A stretch of 7,044 nucleotides of DNA from Planctomycetaceae bacterium (lineage in GTDB: Bacteria > Planctomycetota > Planctomycetia > Pirellulales > Pirellulaceae), in NCBI GenBank assembly GCA_002685655.1, contig NYXM01000196.1, positions 1 to 7,044 of the forward strand. The letters run 5' to 3'. Shown piece after piece: positions 1 through 5,104 of this stretch. Both the position numbers and the translations under genes were made by a program. Each line of letters begins with the position of its first letter. Within the stretch, counting starts at the first letter, position 1. The notes below the pieces were generated by a model. It was not told the origin of the DNA, made no database searches, and saw only the letters and a program-made list of their open reading frames with translations.

Positions 1-111
1 AATCCCCATAACGCGGTGCGCATTGCTTCTTTCCTTTCACACGAGAGATTAAGTAGCGCGAAATATACGGGAAGAAGAAGCACTAAAGCAAGAGACCGGC
101 CTCGAGCTGCG
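1..111. other. left-edge spacer, no gene seen
   Basis: This stretch lies downstream of the PDZ remnant's stop. I see no convincing gene, RNA or terminator in it. The plus-strand open frame starting at 16 crosses the PDZ remnant in antisense and has no ribosome-binding site or recognisable protein pattern. Confidence 0.4.
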
Positions 112-268
112 CTACTCATCACCGCCGGCTACGGACTCCTCCGGCGCGATATCCAGCACCCTCTTCTCAGTGTGCCGCAATATGGTCAGCGGCACCTGCG
201 CGCCAATGTAGTCCTCGGTCAGGATGGATTCGACGTTCCTGTCCGGGTGCCCGACGTTTTGGTCGAAT
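112..268 (-). pseudogene. 3' remnant of a PDZ-domain protein (HtrA/Deg-like peptidase C-terminus)
   Basis: Read on the minus strand, one frame runs from about 321 to a TAG at 112-114. The part up to about 268 reads like the last half of a PDZ domain. It contains NVGHPDRNVE, then SILTEDYIGAQVPLTILR, then a strand RVLDIAPEE and a short acidic tail ending GGDE. In HtrA/DegP/DegS-type trypsin-like peptidases the final PDZ strand has this form (IG-x-x-V-x-L-T-x-LR followed by a beta strand). No start codon with a ribosome-binding site, no protease domain and no first half of the PDZ lie upstream; the frame meets TGA at 322-324. The homology stops where an inverted repeat begins (252-268 pairs with 329-345), which suggests truncation by a rearrangement or insertion. 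The family call rests on pattern recognition of about 45 residues; another PDZ protein is possible. Confidence 0.5.
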
Positions 269-345
269 TGATTCAAGTAATTTAATTGCAATATGATATG
301 GCAATTACTGTGGTTCTTTTCTCAACTTATTCGACCAAATCGTCG
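252..345. repeat. 94-bp nested inverted-repeat (foldback) structure
   Basis: The outer arms are 252-268 and 329-345. One reads ATTCGACCAAATCGTCG and the reverse complement of the other differs from it at a single base, so 16 of 17 positions match. Nearly centred between them is a second palindrome: 283-294 against 296-307, 11 of 12 positions matching (TAATTGC...GCAATTA). The right outer arm also belongs to a local perfect hairpin, TATTCGAC (328-335) with GTCGAATA (342-349). The structure abuts the truncated PDZ remnant. It could be a MITE-like foldback, a rearrangement scar, or a cluster of regulator sites for the sigma-54 promoter about 100 bases downstream. Confidence 0.6.
283..307. promoter_or_regulatory. 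25-bp near-perfect palindrome, possible regulator site
   Basis: Arms 283-294 and 296-307 match at 11 of 12 positions around a single central base. Relative to the predicted start of transcription near 475 it lies at about -168 to -192. That is within reach of an upstream activator acting by DNA looping on a sigma-54 promoter. No specific regulator is recognised. Confidence 0.35.
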
Positions 346-349
346 AATA
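328..349. promoter_or_regulatory. 8-bp-arm palindrome, candidate upstream activator site
   Basis: TATTCGAC (328-335) and GTCGAATA (342-349) are perfect reverse complements separated by 6 bases. The site lies at about -126 to -147 from the predicted sigma-54 transcription start, the usual distance for enhancer-binding-protein sites. It could instead be a hairpin at the end of the neighbouring remnant; no T-run follows it in either direction, so a terminator is less likely. Confidence 0.4.
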
Positions 350-406
350 GCAGGAGGGGATCGAGTCGAGCGGAAAGGTCTGGGATCATGTTTTAAGTGA
401 ATAAAG

Positions 407-417
407 AACAGTCTGTT
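407..417. promoter_or_regulatory. short palindrome AACAG-T-CTGTT upstream of the sigma-54 promoter
   Basis: Perfect 5-bp arms around one base, at about -58 to -68 from the predicted start of transcription. It is a possible additional protein-binding site in the AT-rich spacer 350-448, which otherwise shows nothing I can name. It is short enough to occur by chance. Confidence 0.2.
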
Positions 418-448
418 AGATCCTAATAAACGAAATCGGCATTGCTGC

Positions 449-463
449 TGGCACAAGCTTTGC
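449..463 (+). promoter_or_regulatory. sigma-54 (-24/-12) promoter
   Basis: TGGCAC at 449-454, five bases, then TTGC at 460-463 followed by A match the RpoN promoter consensus TGGCAC-N5-TTGC exactly, including the essential GG and GC doublets at the correct spacing. Transcription should start near 475. That puts the leader at about 27 nt, with the ribosome-binding site (488-494) and GTG start (502) of the next gene just downstream. Such promoters need an ATP-dependent enhancer-binding activator; palindromes at 283-307 and 328-349 are candidate sites. No RpoN-dependent activator gene is in this window. Confidence 0.8.
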
Positions 464-501
464 AATTACTTGAAGCATCGACAAAAAAAGGAGGTGGCAT
501 C

Positions 502-984
502 GTGCAGGTGCTGCTGCTTTTAGTGATTATAATCTTGCTGGTACCTGGAAAACAACCCCTCGAAGCCGCGCAGAAAGAAGCTTCTCCCAAAGCTTCAGAG
601 GAGGCTGCGGAAGAACTTCTTGAGGGCAAAGAGGAAGACGCCTCCTCTGCGCCCTCCAAAGAGGCTCCGGAGGTGCCCGAAAACGGTCGAACGAAAAAGA
701 AACGCAGCAAATCACACCGTCTTTTTGTGGATCGGAACAAAGACGGCGTGAACGATCTGGTGCGGCGCTTTGATGCTTCTGGGTTGGGCCTGAGCAGAAA
801 ATTTGACTACTTTATAGATGAGGACGGAGACGGCATCAGGGACGGGCGCGTTCTGAGACCCGGCCTGCACCCGCCCTGGTTCGAGCAGGTGCGAAAAGGC
901 GCCGGAGCAGATCCCAGGATAAAACGCAAGCCTGTTCCCCCCAAGATGCACCGTCTCATGCACAGAAAGAGGGGCAGACGATGA
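502..984 (+). CDS. small exported protein with two EF-hand-like Asp-rich calcium-binding loops
   Basis: I chose the GTG at 502 because AAGGAGG (488-494) sits 7 bases before it. The longer frame reading (from 442) would start upstream of the predicted transcription start. The 160-residue product opens with a hydrophobic stretch (residues 3-15, LLLL/VIIILLV), a signal or membrane anchor that oddly lacks a preceding Lys/Arg. Residues 17-60 are an Ala/Glu-rich low-complexity linker and 63-72 are strongly basic. Two calcium-loop-like motifs follow: DRNKDGVND (77-85) and DEDGDGIRD (106-114), the DxDxDG pattern of EF-hands and thrombospondin type 3 repeats. The C-terminus (138-160) is very basic. 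Its stop overlaps the start of the barrel gene, so the two are likely co-translated and may work together at the cell envelope. I know no named family for the whole protein; calcium binding is inferred from the loops. Confidence 0.82.
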   Translation: MQVLLLLVIIILLVPGKQPLEAAQKEASPKASEEAAEELLEGKEEDASSAPSKEAPEVPENGRTKKKRSKSHRLFVDRNKDGVNDLVRRFDASGLGLSRKFDYFIDEDGDGIRDGRVLRPGLHPPWFEQVRKGAGADPRIKRKPVPPKMHRLMHRKRGRR

Positions 985-2105
985 ACACCCATCACATGCG
1001 AAATACCATCCTGCTCCTCCTGGTCCTGGGCCCAGCTGCCCAGGCTCCGGCCCAGCTCATGCCGCGCGCCAATCTATATTCGAGTTATACCACCAACCTG
1101 TTCCAGAACTACAATCAGCAGGCGGCCTGGATTACCCATGCTTTTATCGACCTCGACCTGGCTCCCAGCCAGGCCCTGAATCTCTACTACACCGGCAGCG
1201 CCAATGTTTTCACCGAGTACGAGGATCTTTTCAGCCACACCCACCGCGCGGGATTGAGTTATGTGCGCCCGGGAGAAGATCTCAACCTTCTGTACGTCGG
1301 CACCGAACTCGCCCTGCGTCTGGACCGTCCGCTCTACGACTACCGCGATTTTCTGCAGGCAGAGGCCTATGCAACGGCCAAGGTCTATCTGAGGCCGACG
1401 TTGCTGTCGCGCACCGGCTATTCCCTGCGCTACCAGGAATACCTGAACGCCGGGGACTACAGTTTTTTCGAGCAGGAGGCCTTTGCCCAGCTCAGCCGCT
1501 TCTTTTCGACCCGGACGACGCTGCAATGGCACGGTGAACTGGGCCTGAAAACCTATGCCCGGAACACCAACACGCTGGCATCGACCGGACCGACCCGGTC
1601 GGGTGGGGACCGCAACCTGGTACAGCTGATGTCTCGCTTCAAGGTAGCTCAGTCCCTGGGCGCCAGTACAGGCCTGCAGCTCGAATACCTCGAGCGCGTT
1701 AACCTGGCCGGGCAGAGCCGCTACACAGTAGAACAGATCTACAATCCGGACGACGATCTCTTCGATGATCGCTACAGCTACGACGGCAACGAATTCAGGA
1801 CCACCCTGAAACACCTCGCACCCTGGGGTCTGCAGGTGGAAATGAGCGGGCGTTCGGAGCGCCGGCGTTACGCCGGACGTCCGGCCCTGGGTTTGGAGGG
1901 CTTCACGCTCGAGTCAGGAGAGACCCGGAGAGATAGCCGCAACAGCCTTTCGCTGGGAGCGGAGAAGTCCCTCTACCTGGAAAGCGAGTGGGTTCAGGAA
2001 ATCCGCCTGCAGCTGGAATGGCTCTACAGCCACATCGACTCCAATGACCTTTATTACCAGACAGATGTCCAGGTGTACTCTACTGGAATCCAGATCGACT
2101 TTTGA
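981..2105 (+). CDS. outer-membrane beta-barrel protein
   Basis: This is a 374-residue protein whose ATG overlaps the upstream stop (ATGA, 981-984), a sign of translational coupling. AGAGGGG precedes it; a second Met six residues in is an alternative start. Residues 7-25 (RNTILLLLVLGPAAQAPAQ) form a Sec signal peptide. The rest is rich in Tyr, aromatic and alternating polar/hydrophobic residues (for example LNLYYTGSANVF, LNLLYVGTEL, YSLRYQEYL, LRLQLEWLYSHI), as in membrane-spanning beta strands. It ends in STGIQIDF, with the C-terminal Phe recognised by the BAM assembly machinery. No plug, TonB box or enzymatic motif is seen, so it may be a porin, an export channel or a structural barrel. It shares the sigma-54 promoter with the Asp-rich protein. 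A small insertion sequence sits 10 bases after its stop and may have separated it from its original terminator. Confidence 0.85.
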   Translation: MNTHHMRNTILLLLVLGPAAQAPAQLMPRANLYSSYTTNLFQNYNQQAAWITHAFIDLDLAPSQALNLYYTGSANVFTEYEDLFSHTHRAGLSYVRPGEDLNLLYVGTELALRLDRPLYDYRDFLQAEAYATAKVYLRPTLLSRTGYSLRYQEYLNAGDYSFFEQEAFAQLSRFFSTRTTLQWHGELGLKTYARNTNTLASTGPTRSGGDRNLVQLMSRFKVAQSLGASTGLQLEYLERVNLAGQSRYTVEQIYNPDDDLFDDRYSYDGNEFRTTLKHLAPWGLQVEMSGRSERRRYAGRPALGLEGFTLESGETRRDSRNSLSLGAEKSLYLESEWVQEIRLQLEWLYSHIDSNDLYYQTDVQVYSTGIQIDF

Positions 2106-2115
2106 AGTACTATGA

Positions 2116-2131
2116 AACCAGTGGTGCTAGT
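2116..2131 (+). repeat. left terminal inverted repeat of the IS982-like element
   Basis: It is 16 bases long and perfectly complementary to 3003-3018. The transposase-gene spacer begins immediately inside it. Confidence 0.93.
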
Positions 2132-2160
2132 GGTTTGACAGCGTCATGAGAATCACTCAT

Positions 2161-2197
2161 CTATCTCTATCGATATCATTTACATTGAGATAGGAGG
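2161..2197 (+). promoter_or_regulatory. hairpin next to the ribosome-binding site of the IS transposase
   Basis: CTATCTC (2161-2167) pairs perfectly with GAGATAG (2187-2193), whose last bases overlap the ribosome-binding site AGGAGG (2192-2197). An RNA reading in from outside the element could fold and mask the site, a known way for insertion sequences to limit activation by neighbouring promoters. A TTGACA-like -35 box lies at 2135-2140, but I see no matching -10. Confidence 0.4.
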
Positions 2198-2204
2198 ATT
2201 CCTC

Positions 2205-3002
2205 ATGACGACCGAATATTTCATGACCGCCTTGTTTGCCCACGTCGATGATCAGTTCAATGAGCAAGGGATCAATGGGAAACATCCCCAAGCGAAACTG
2301 TATGTGAGCGAAATCATCACCCTCGGTCTACTCTTTGCCCTCAAGGGAAGAGGGAATCGAGCCTTCTATCGCTGGTTGAGTCGCGACTATGGGGAACTAT
2401 TTCCCCAACTGCCGACGCGTGCCCGACTCTTCCGCCTGTTGAATACCTATCAAGATCTGACCGACACCTTTAAGGCCGAACCGTCTCTGTTGGGGGTCAT
2501 CGACACCTATGGTATCGAACTGATTCATCCTCGGCGCGAAGGCCGTTCGGAGAAGCAGATCGGGCATAAAGGACGCTCCAACCAACGCTGGATCGTCGGG
2601 GGCAAACTCTGTATTTTGTTGAATAACATTGGTTTAGTGGTGGATTGGGATTGCGATACAGCCAACGTGTATGATGGGAGCGCCTTCCAGGAAATGGTCG
2701 ACGGGGTGGCCGATCAGATGGTCGTTTTCTCGGATGAGGGCTTCGACAAGGTCGACTGGCATCCCCAGAATCTCAAGGTTTGCCAGCGGGGAGAGTGCAA
2801 TTTCCGTATGCTCGTCGAAACCGTTCTCTCGATGCTGACGTATGTGTGCCATTTCAAAAAGGTCATGCATCGCGTCTGGTCGTATTTCAACATGCGGCTC
2901 GGGTTCACCATGGCCTTGTTCAACATCCTGGCGCAGTGGCATGGACTAGAGCCCGATGAGAACGGGTTTGTGCCCCTATCCATCGCCGAATTCAGCCTGT
3001 GA
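2205..3002 (+). CDS. DDE transposase, IS982-like
   Basis: A 265-residue protein with ribosome-binding site AGGAGG at 2192-2197, 7 bases before the ATG. It shows an N-terminal helical region (LYVSEIITLGLLFALKGRGN, about 32-51) like the DNA-binding part of IS982 transposases, then an RNase-H-like catalytic core. Likely acidic triad: D100 (GVIDTYGIEL), D177 (VVFSDEGFD) and E205 (MLVETVLSMLT). The last motif, followed by a basic/aromatic helix (HFKKVMHRVWSYFNMRLGF), is the usual E region. It would cut and rejoin the terminal repeats of its own element. The frame is intact and fills the element from hairpin to right repeat. It is slightly shorter than typical IS982 transposases as I recall them (around 290-310 residues), so the family name is tentative; the transposase call is firm. 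Confidence 0.85.
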   Translation: MTTEYFMTALFAHVDDQFNEQGINGKHPQAKLYVSEIITLGLLFALKGRGNRAFYRWLSRDYGELFPQLPTRARLFRLLNTYQDLTDTFKAEPSLLGVIDTYGIELIHPRREGRSEKQIGHKGRSNQRWIVGGKLCILLNNIGLVVDWDCDTANVYDGSAFQEMVDGVADQMVVFSDEGFDKVDWHPQNLKVCQRGECNFRMLVETVLSMLTYVCHFKKVMHRVWSYFNMRLGFTMALFNILAQWHGLEPDENGFVPLSIAEFSL

Positions 3003-3018
3003 ACTAGCACCACTGGTT
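3003..3018 (-). repeat. right terminal inverted repeat of the IS982-like element
   Basis: Perfect reverse complement of 2116-2131; it begins one base after the transposase stop codon (3000-3002). Confidence 0.93.
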
Positions 3019-3021
3019 ATA

Positions 3022-3034
3022 AAGGGCGCCCCTT
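3022..3034. terminator. weak hairpin at the end of the peptidase gene
   Basis: AAGGG (3022-3026) and CCCTT (3030-3034) flank a 3-base loop and overlap the peptidase stop codon. Read on the minus strand the hairpin is followed only by TAT and not by a long U-run, so it is at best a weak terminator. The neighbouring insertion sequence begins just beyond, at 3018, and may have displaced the rest. Confidence 0.25.
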
Positions 3035-4295
3035 ACCGCTTTCGGTACTTCTGTATGGGCACGGGATCGATCGGCTGAATGTCAACCGGATCCGGGAATG
3101 GCGTGATGATTTTGAGCCGTTTGGCAAGCAAGTTGAGAATGCGGGGATGGAGGACATAGAGATGGCTCTGAGCACGGACCCACATGGCGTTCCAGCCCAC
3201 GTTGCTCGCCCCGTATTCGATCCAAAAATACCCTTCCTCGCCCCAGTCTTCGCCCCAGGAGTTCTTGACCAGCCAGGCGCCCACATCTGTTCCATCTTCC
3301 CAGTAGTCGTCGTTCCAGCCCACAAGGGTGACAGCGTGGTTCGAGGAGCCGGCCAACTGCGCGTTGAAAAGCCCGCCGCCATAGGCAGACAGCAGAGGAC
3401 CCGCCCGGATGCCCACGACCAGAGGACCGTGCTCGCACAGCGCGTCTTTGAGCGTTTCGACGCTGGGAACGGTGTTGTCGGGATCCACAAATCCCCAGGA
3501 CAACATGCGGATTGGCGTGGCTATATCGGCGGGACAGGCGCCGACCGCAGGCACGTAGGGAACATCGTCTTCCTCGGCGACACCATTGGCGACGGCCCAG
3601 TCCAGGACATCCGGCCGGTTTCCACCCCCGCAGTCGATGGCAGGGGAGCAGTTGAGGATATGGCTCTCGGCCGCGTCGTACTCGGTGTTGTTGCGGATCA
3701 GGTGGTTCGCTTCCAGCGCGCCCATCGTGCCAAAGGCCACGCAACTACCGCAGGGATTCTGGTCTTTGACCGGGGTGACTTTGCCTTCATCAGCCCAGCT
3801 GAAATAACTCTGACCAGTATCGCATCCCGTATCGTCGTCGGGAATCACCACGTTGGGGTGTTCCCTGGCGTAGACGTCAAGAGCCCGGCGATCGATTCTG
3901 TACAAATCCAGGGCGAAGTCGTTCTGGTACATCCTTTCCCGGGGGGAGTATTCCGGTTCATCCAGACCCGTCAACTCTATCAGAGGACGCCCGATGACCC
4001 CCGTGGCCACCACCGCGAAGGTCAACTTCTCCGCCACGGCTTTTCTGCGGAGTTTGATCAATTTTGCCTTGGTTTCCGGTCCGACGGACGCCTCCAGTTC
4101 CTCGTAGTTTCTAACAATGATCTCCTTGAGATTTGGCTTTTTCAACATCAACTCTTGCAGTTGCGCTTCGTATTTCTGCTCGACGCTGAGCTTTCTTGAA
4201 CGCGACTGCCTCTCGCCCGGACCTTGGGCCAGACTCGGCAGGGCCAGCACAAAAGTCAATACCGTAAAAAATATAAATTTGCGGGATGTTTCCAT
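3033..4295 (-). CDS. secreted papain-family (C1A) cysteine peptidase
   Basis: The start is taken as the ATG at 4295, with GGGAGGA about 6 bases upstream; the frame extends 16 codons further but without a site. The 420-residue product begins with a Sec signal peptide (METSRKFIFFTVLTFVLALPSLA). A charged helical region of about 130 residues follows, presumably a propeptide but not recognisably the I29 type. The catalytic domain runs from about 157 to 380. It shows PVKDQNPCGSCVAF with oxyanion Gln179 and nucleophile Cys185, SNHAVTLVGWN with His320, and WLVKNSWGEDWGEEGYFWI with Asn345. The usual CGSCWAF has Val in place of Trp. Extra Cys residues (TGCD, NCSPAIDCGGG) fit disulphides of an exported enzyme. 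A Pro-rich basic tail (PFPDPVDIQPIDPVPIQKYRKR) ends it. It hydrolyses peptide bonds outside the cytoplasm. The adjacent upstream gene encodes a predicted inhibitor of exactly this class. Confidence 0.93.
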   Translation of the reverse strand: METSRKFIFFTVLTFVLALPSLAQGPGERQSRSRKLSVEQKYEAQLQELMLKKPNLKEIIVRNYEELEASVGPETKAKLIKLRRKAVAEKLTFAVVATGVIGRPLIELTGLDEPEYSPRERMYQNDFALDLYRIDRRALDVYAREHPNVVIPDDDTGCDTGQSYFSWADEGKVTPVKDQNPCGSCVAFGTMGALEANHLIRNNTEYDAAESHILNCSPAIDCGGGNRPDVLDWAVANGVAEEDDVPYVPAVGACPADIATPIRMLSWGFVDPDNTVPSVETLKDALCEHGPLVVGIRAGPLLSAYGGGLFNAQLAGSSNHAVTLVGWNDDYWEDGTDVGAWLVKNSWGEDWGEEGYFWIEYGASNVGWNAMWVRAQSHLYVLHPRILNLLAKRLKIITPFPDPVDIQPIDPVPIQKYRKR

Positions 4296-4407
4296 GATCT
4301 TCCTCCCTGTGTTGAAGTAGAAGAAAAGACTCTGTGTGAACACTGGCGTTTTCAGACACAGCCGCGACGATTACTCTTTAATCGATCCAAGATTCATCGA
4401 CCACGCC

Positions 4408-4421
4408 GTGATGCGCATCAC
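4408..4421. promoter_or_regulatory. perfect 14-bp palindrome in the peptidase leader, candidate operator
   Basis: GTGATGCGCATCAC is its own reverse complement. It lies at about +31 to +44 from the start of transcription predicted by the promoter at 4458-4486, a position where a bound repressor could block the polymerase. No specific regulator is recognised. The rest of the 170-base gap between inhibitor and peptidase (4296-4465) is the untranslated leader and shows no small gene. Confidence 0.45.
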
Positions 4422-4457
4422 CACTTTCCCCAAACATTTTTTACAGGAAAGCCTCAC

Positions 4458-4486
4458 ATTATAGTTCAAGGCTCCTTGACTGTCAG
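4458..4486 (-). promoter_or_regulatory. sigma-70-type promoter for the peptidase gene
   Basis: On the minus strand, CTGACA (4481-4486, one mismatch to TTGACA) and a perfect TATAAT (4458-4463) are separated by exactly 17 bases. The -35 box lies inside the last codons of the inhibitor gene. Transcription would start near 4451, leaving a leader of about 155 nt before the peptidase ATG. The peptidase can therefore be expressed without the inhibitor, in addition to any read-through. Confidence 0.65.
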
Positions 4487-4897
4487 CCTGTAGGTCTTTG
4501 CCGGGTCGTTCTTCTTCCAGGGACGGACGTAGTGCAGCACGACCACGCTCGAATCGGCCTTCAACGCCACGAAGCGGAAGATCTGGTATTCTGCCCCCCC
4601 TTCCAGTTGGTCTTCCTCTTCCCTGAACTCCGGCTTTTCGTCGAGAAATTCCAGGTGGGTTGTATCGTGCTGGGCGAGCATCCAGCCGTAACCTGTCCCT
4701 GGTTGAGAGACCAGCCGGATGGCGAGACTGTCGTTCCGGGCGAGCTGCACCAGGCTGTTGTTGTCCTTGTCGATTGCGGTTACGAGCTTGGCTTTAGACA
4801 TCGTCGGCTGGCCCTGGGGCGAAGAAGCGCAGGCTAAATAACCCGAGAGCAGGAACGCTATACCATAATAAAGACAATAAAGACTGTGCAAGGGCAT
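4466..4897 (-). CDS. chagasin-family (I42) inhibitor of papain-like cysteine peptidases
   Basis: A 143-residue protein; the ATG at 4897 follows AGGAGGAG by three bases. It opens with a hydrophobic leader ending in YLAC (Cys23), a slightly off-consensus lipobox, so it is either a lipoprotein or a secreted/periplasmic protein. The body carries the three binding loops of chagasin in order. QPGTGYGW (65-72) matches the NPTTGY loop; LEGGAEYQIFRF (98-109) matches the Gly-rich loop followed by a beta strand; and YVRPWKK (124-129) carries the invariant RPW. In the known family these loops wedge into the active site of C1A peptidases. Here a C1A peptidase gene follows 170 bases downstream on the same strand, making it the obvious partner. 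Pro65-66 in QPGTG replaces Asn-Pro with Gln-Pro. Roles could be protecting the producer from its own enzyme or timing its activity; that is inference. Confidence 0.87.
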   Translation of the reverse strand: MPLHSLYCLYYGIAFLLSGYLACASSPQGQPTMSKAKLVTAIDKDNNSLVQLARNDSLAIRLVSQPGTGYGWMLAQHDTTHLEFLDEKPEFREEEDQLEGGAEYQIFRFVALKADSSVVVLHYVRPWKKNDPAKTYRLTVKEP

Positions 4898-4903
4898 GGG
4901 CTC

Positions 4904-4976
4904 CTCCTGATAGTAGACTACGTGCGATAGAGAGGATACAGCAAAGGGATTATCAGGAGCGGTCTATCGCACGTAG
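4904..4976 (-). promoter_or_regulatory. structured leader with possible pseudoknot masking the inhibitor's ribosome-binding site
   Basis: On the transcript, CTACGTGCGATAGA (4976-4963) and TCTATCGCACGTAG (4931-4918) form a perfect 14-bp stem with a 31-nt loop. Inside the loop, CTCCTGATA (4959-4951) is exactly complementary to TATCAGGAG (4912-4904), which includes the inhibitor's ribosome-binding site just 3' of the stem. Loop pairing with downstream sequence is an H-type pseudoknot layout and would block ribosome entry. It resembles no riboswitch family I recognise. The 14-bp repeat could alternatively be a DNA operator. Confidence 0.55.
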
Positions 4977-4993
4977 CTGGAGAAAGAGGATAT

Positions 4994-5068
4994 AGAGGCT
5001 GACCAGAAAAGGAAATTTGTCGGGTTTGGTTTGAGTAGAACCGGATTGGGTCTTTCCGATCAGCCTCT
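4994..5068 (-). promoter_or_regulatory. first leader hairpin of the inhibitor transcript
   Basis: AGAGGCTGA (4994-5002) and TCAGCCTCT (5060-5068) are perfect 9-bp complements, and pairing continues imperfectly inward (the following CCAGAAAAGG faces CTTTCCG). The outer arm begins right at the start of transcription predicted for the promoter at 5076-5104. The transcript would therefore start with this 57-nt-loop hairpin and continue into the ribosome-site-masking structure. Confidence 0.4.
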
Positions 5069-5075
5069 GTTGTAT

Positions 5076-5104
5076 AATATAACAAAGTTGGTTTGACAGG
5101 GCAA
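5076..5104 (-). promoter_or_regulatory. probable promoter of the inhibitor gene
   Basis: On the minus strand, TTGCCC (5099-5104, 4 of 6 to the -35 consensus) and TATATT (5076-5081, 5 of 6 to the -10 consensus) are 17 bases apart. Transcription would start near 5069, giving a leader of about 170 nt that holds both inverted repeats. The 17-bp near-palindrome TGTTGTATAATATAACA overlaps the -10 and might bind a regulator. A second TATAAT on this strand (5109-5114) lacks a good -35. Confidence 0.4.

Larger units (their letters stand above)
2116..3018 (+). mobile_element. complete insertion sequence, IS982-like, about 0.9 kb
   Basis: The ends are perfect inverted repeats: AACCAGTGGTGCTAGT at 2116-2131 and its reverse complement at 3003-3018. 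They enclose one transposase gene whose stop codon directly abuts the right repeat. If the true terminus is ACCAG (2117 to 3017), the flanking hexamers are TATGAA (2111-2116) and TATAAA (3018-3023). These could be a target duplication with one change, but this is not certain. The insertion point lies between the 3' ends of two convergent genes, so no gene is broken. The intact transposase and perfect ends suggest a recent arrival. Confidence 0.9.

Noticed and set aside
16..285. 89-codon plus-strand open frame
   Set aside because: It has no ribosome-binding site or recognisable protein pattern, and it runs antisense through the PDZ remnant, which looks much more like protein.
328..349. Intrinsic terminator
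   Set aside because: A good hairpin but no T-run on either side; its position upstream of a sigma-54 promoter makes a protein-binding site at least as likely.
442..501. Longer N-terminus (TTG at 442) for the Asp-rich protein
   Set aside because: It overlaps the sigma-54 promoter and would begin before the predicted transcription start; the GTG at 502 has an ideal ribosome-binding site.
1074..1814. 246-codon minus-strand open frame
   Set aside because: It lies antisense within the barrel gene, whose signal peptide, Tyr-rich strands and terminal Phe make it the real gene.
3147..4199. 350-codon plus-strand open frame
   Set aside because: It is antisense to the peptidase, which carries all catalytic motifs; the composition looks like a codon-bias shadow.
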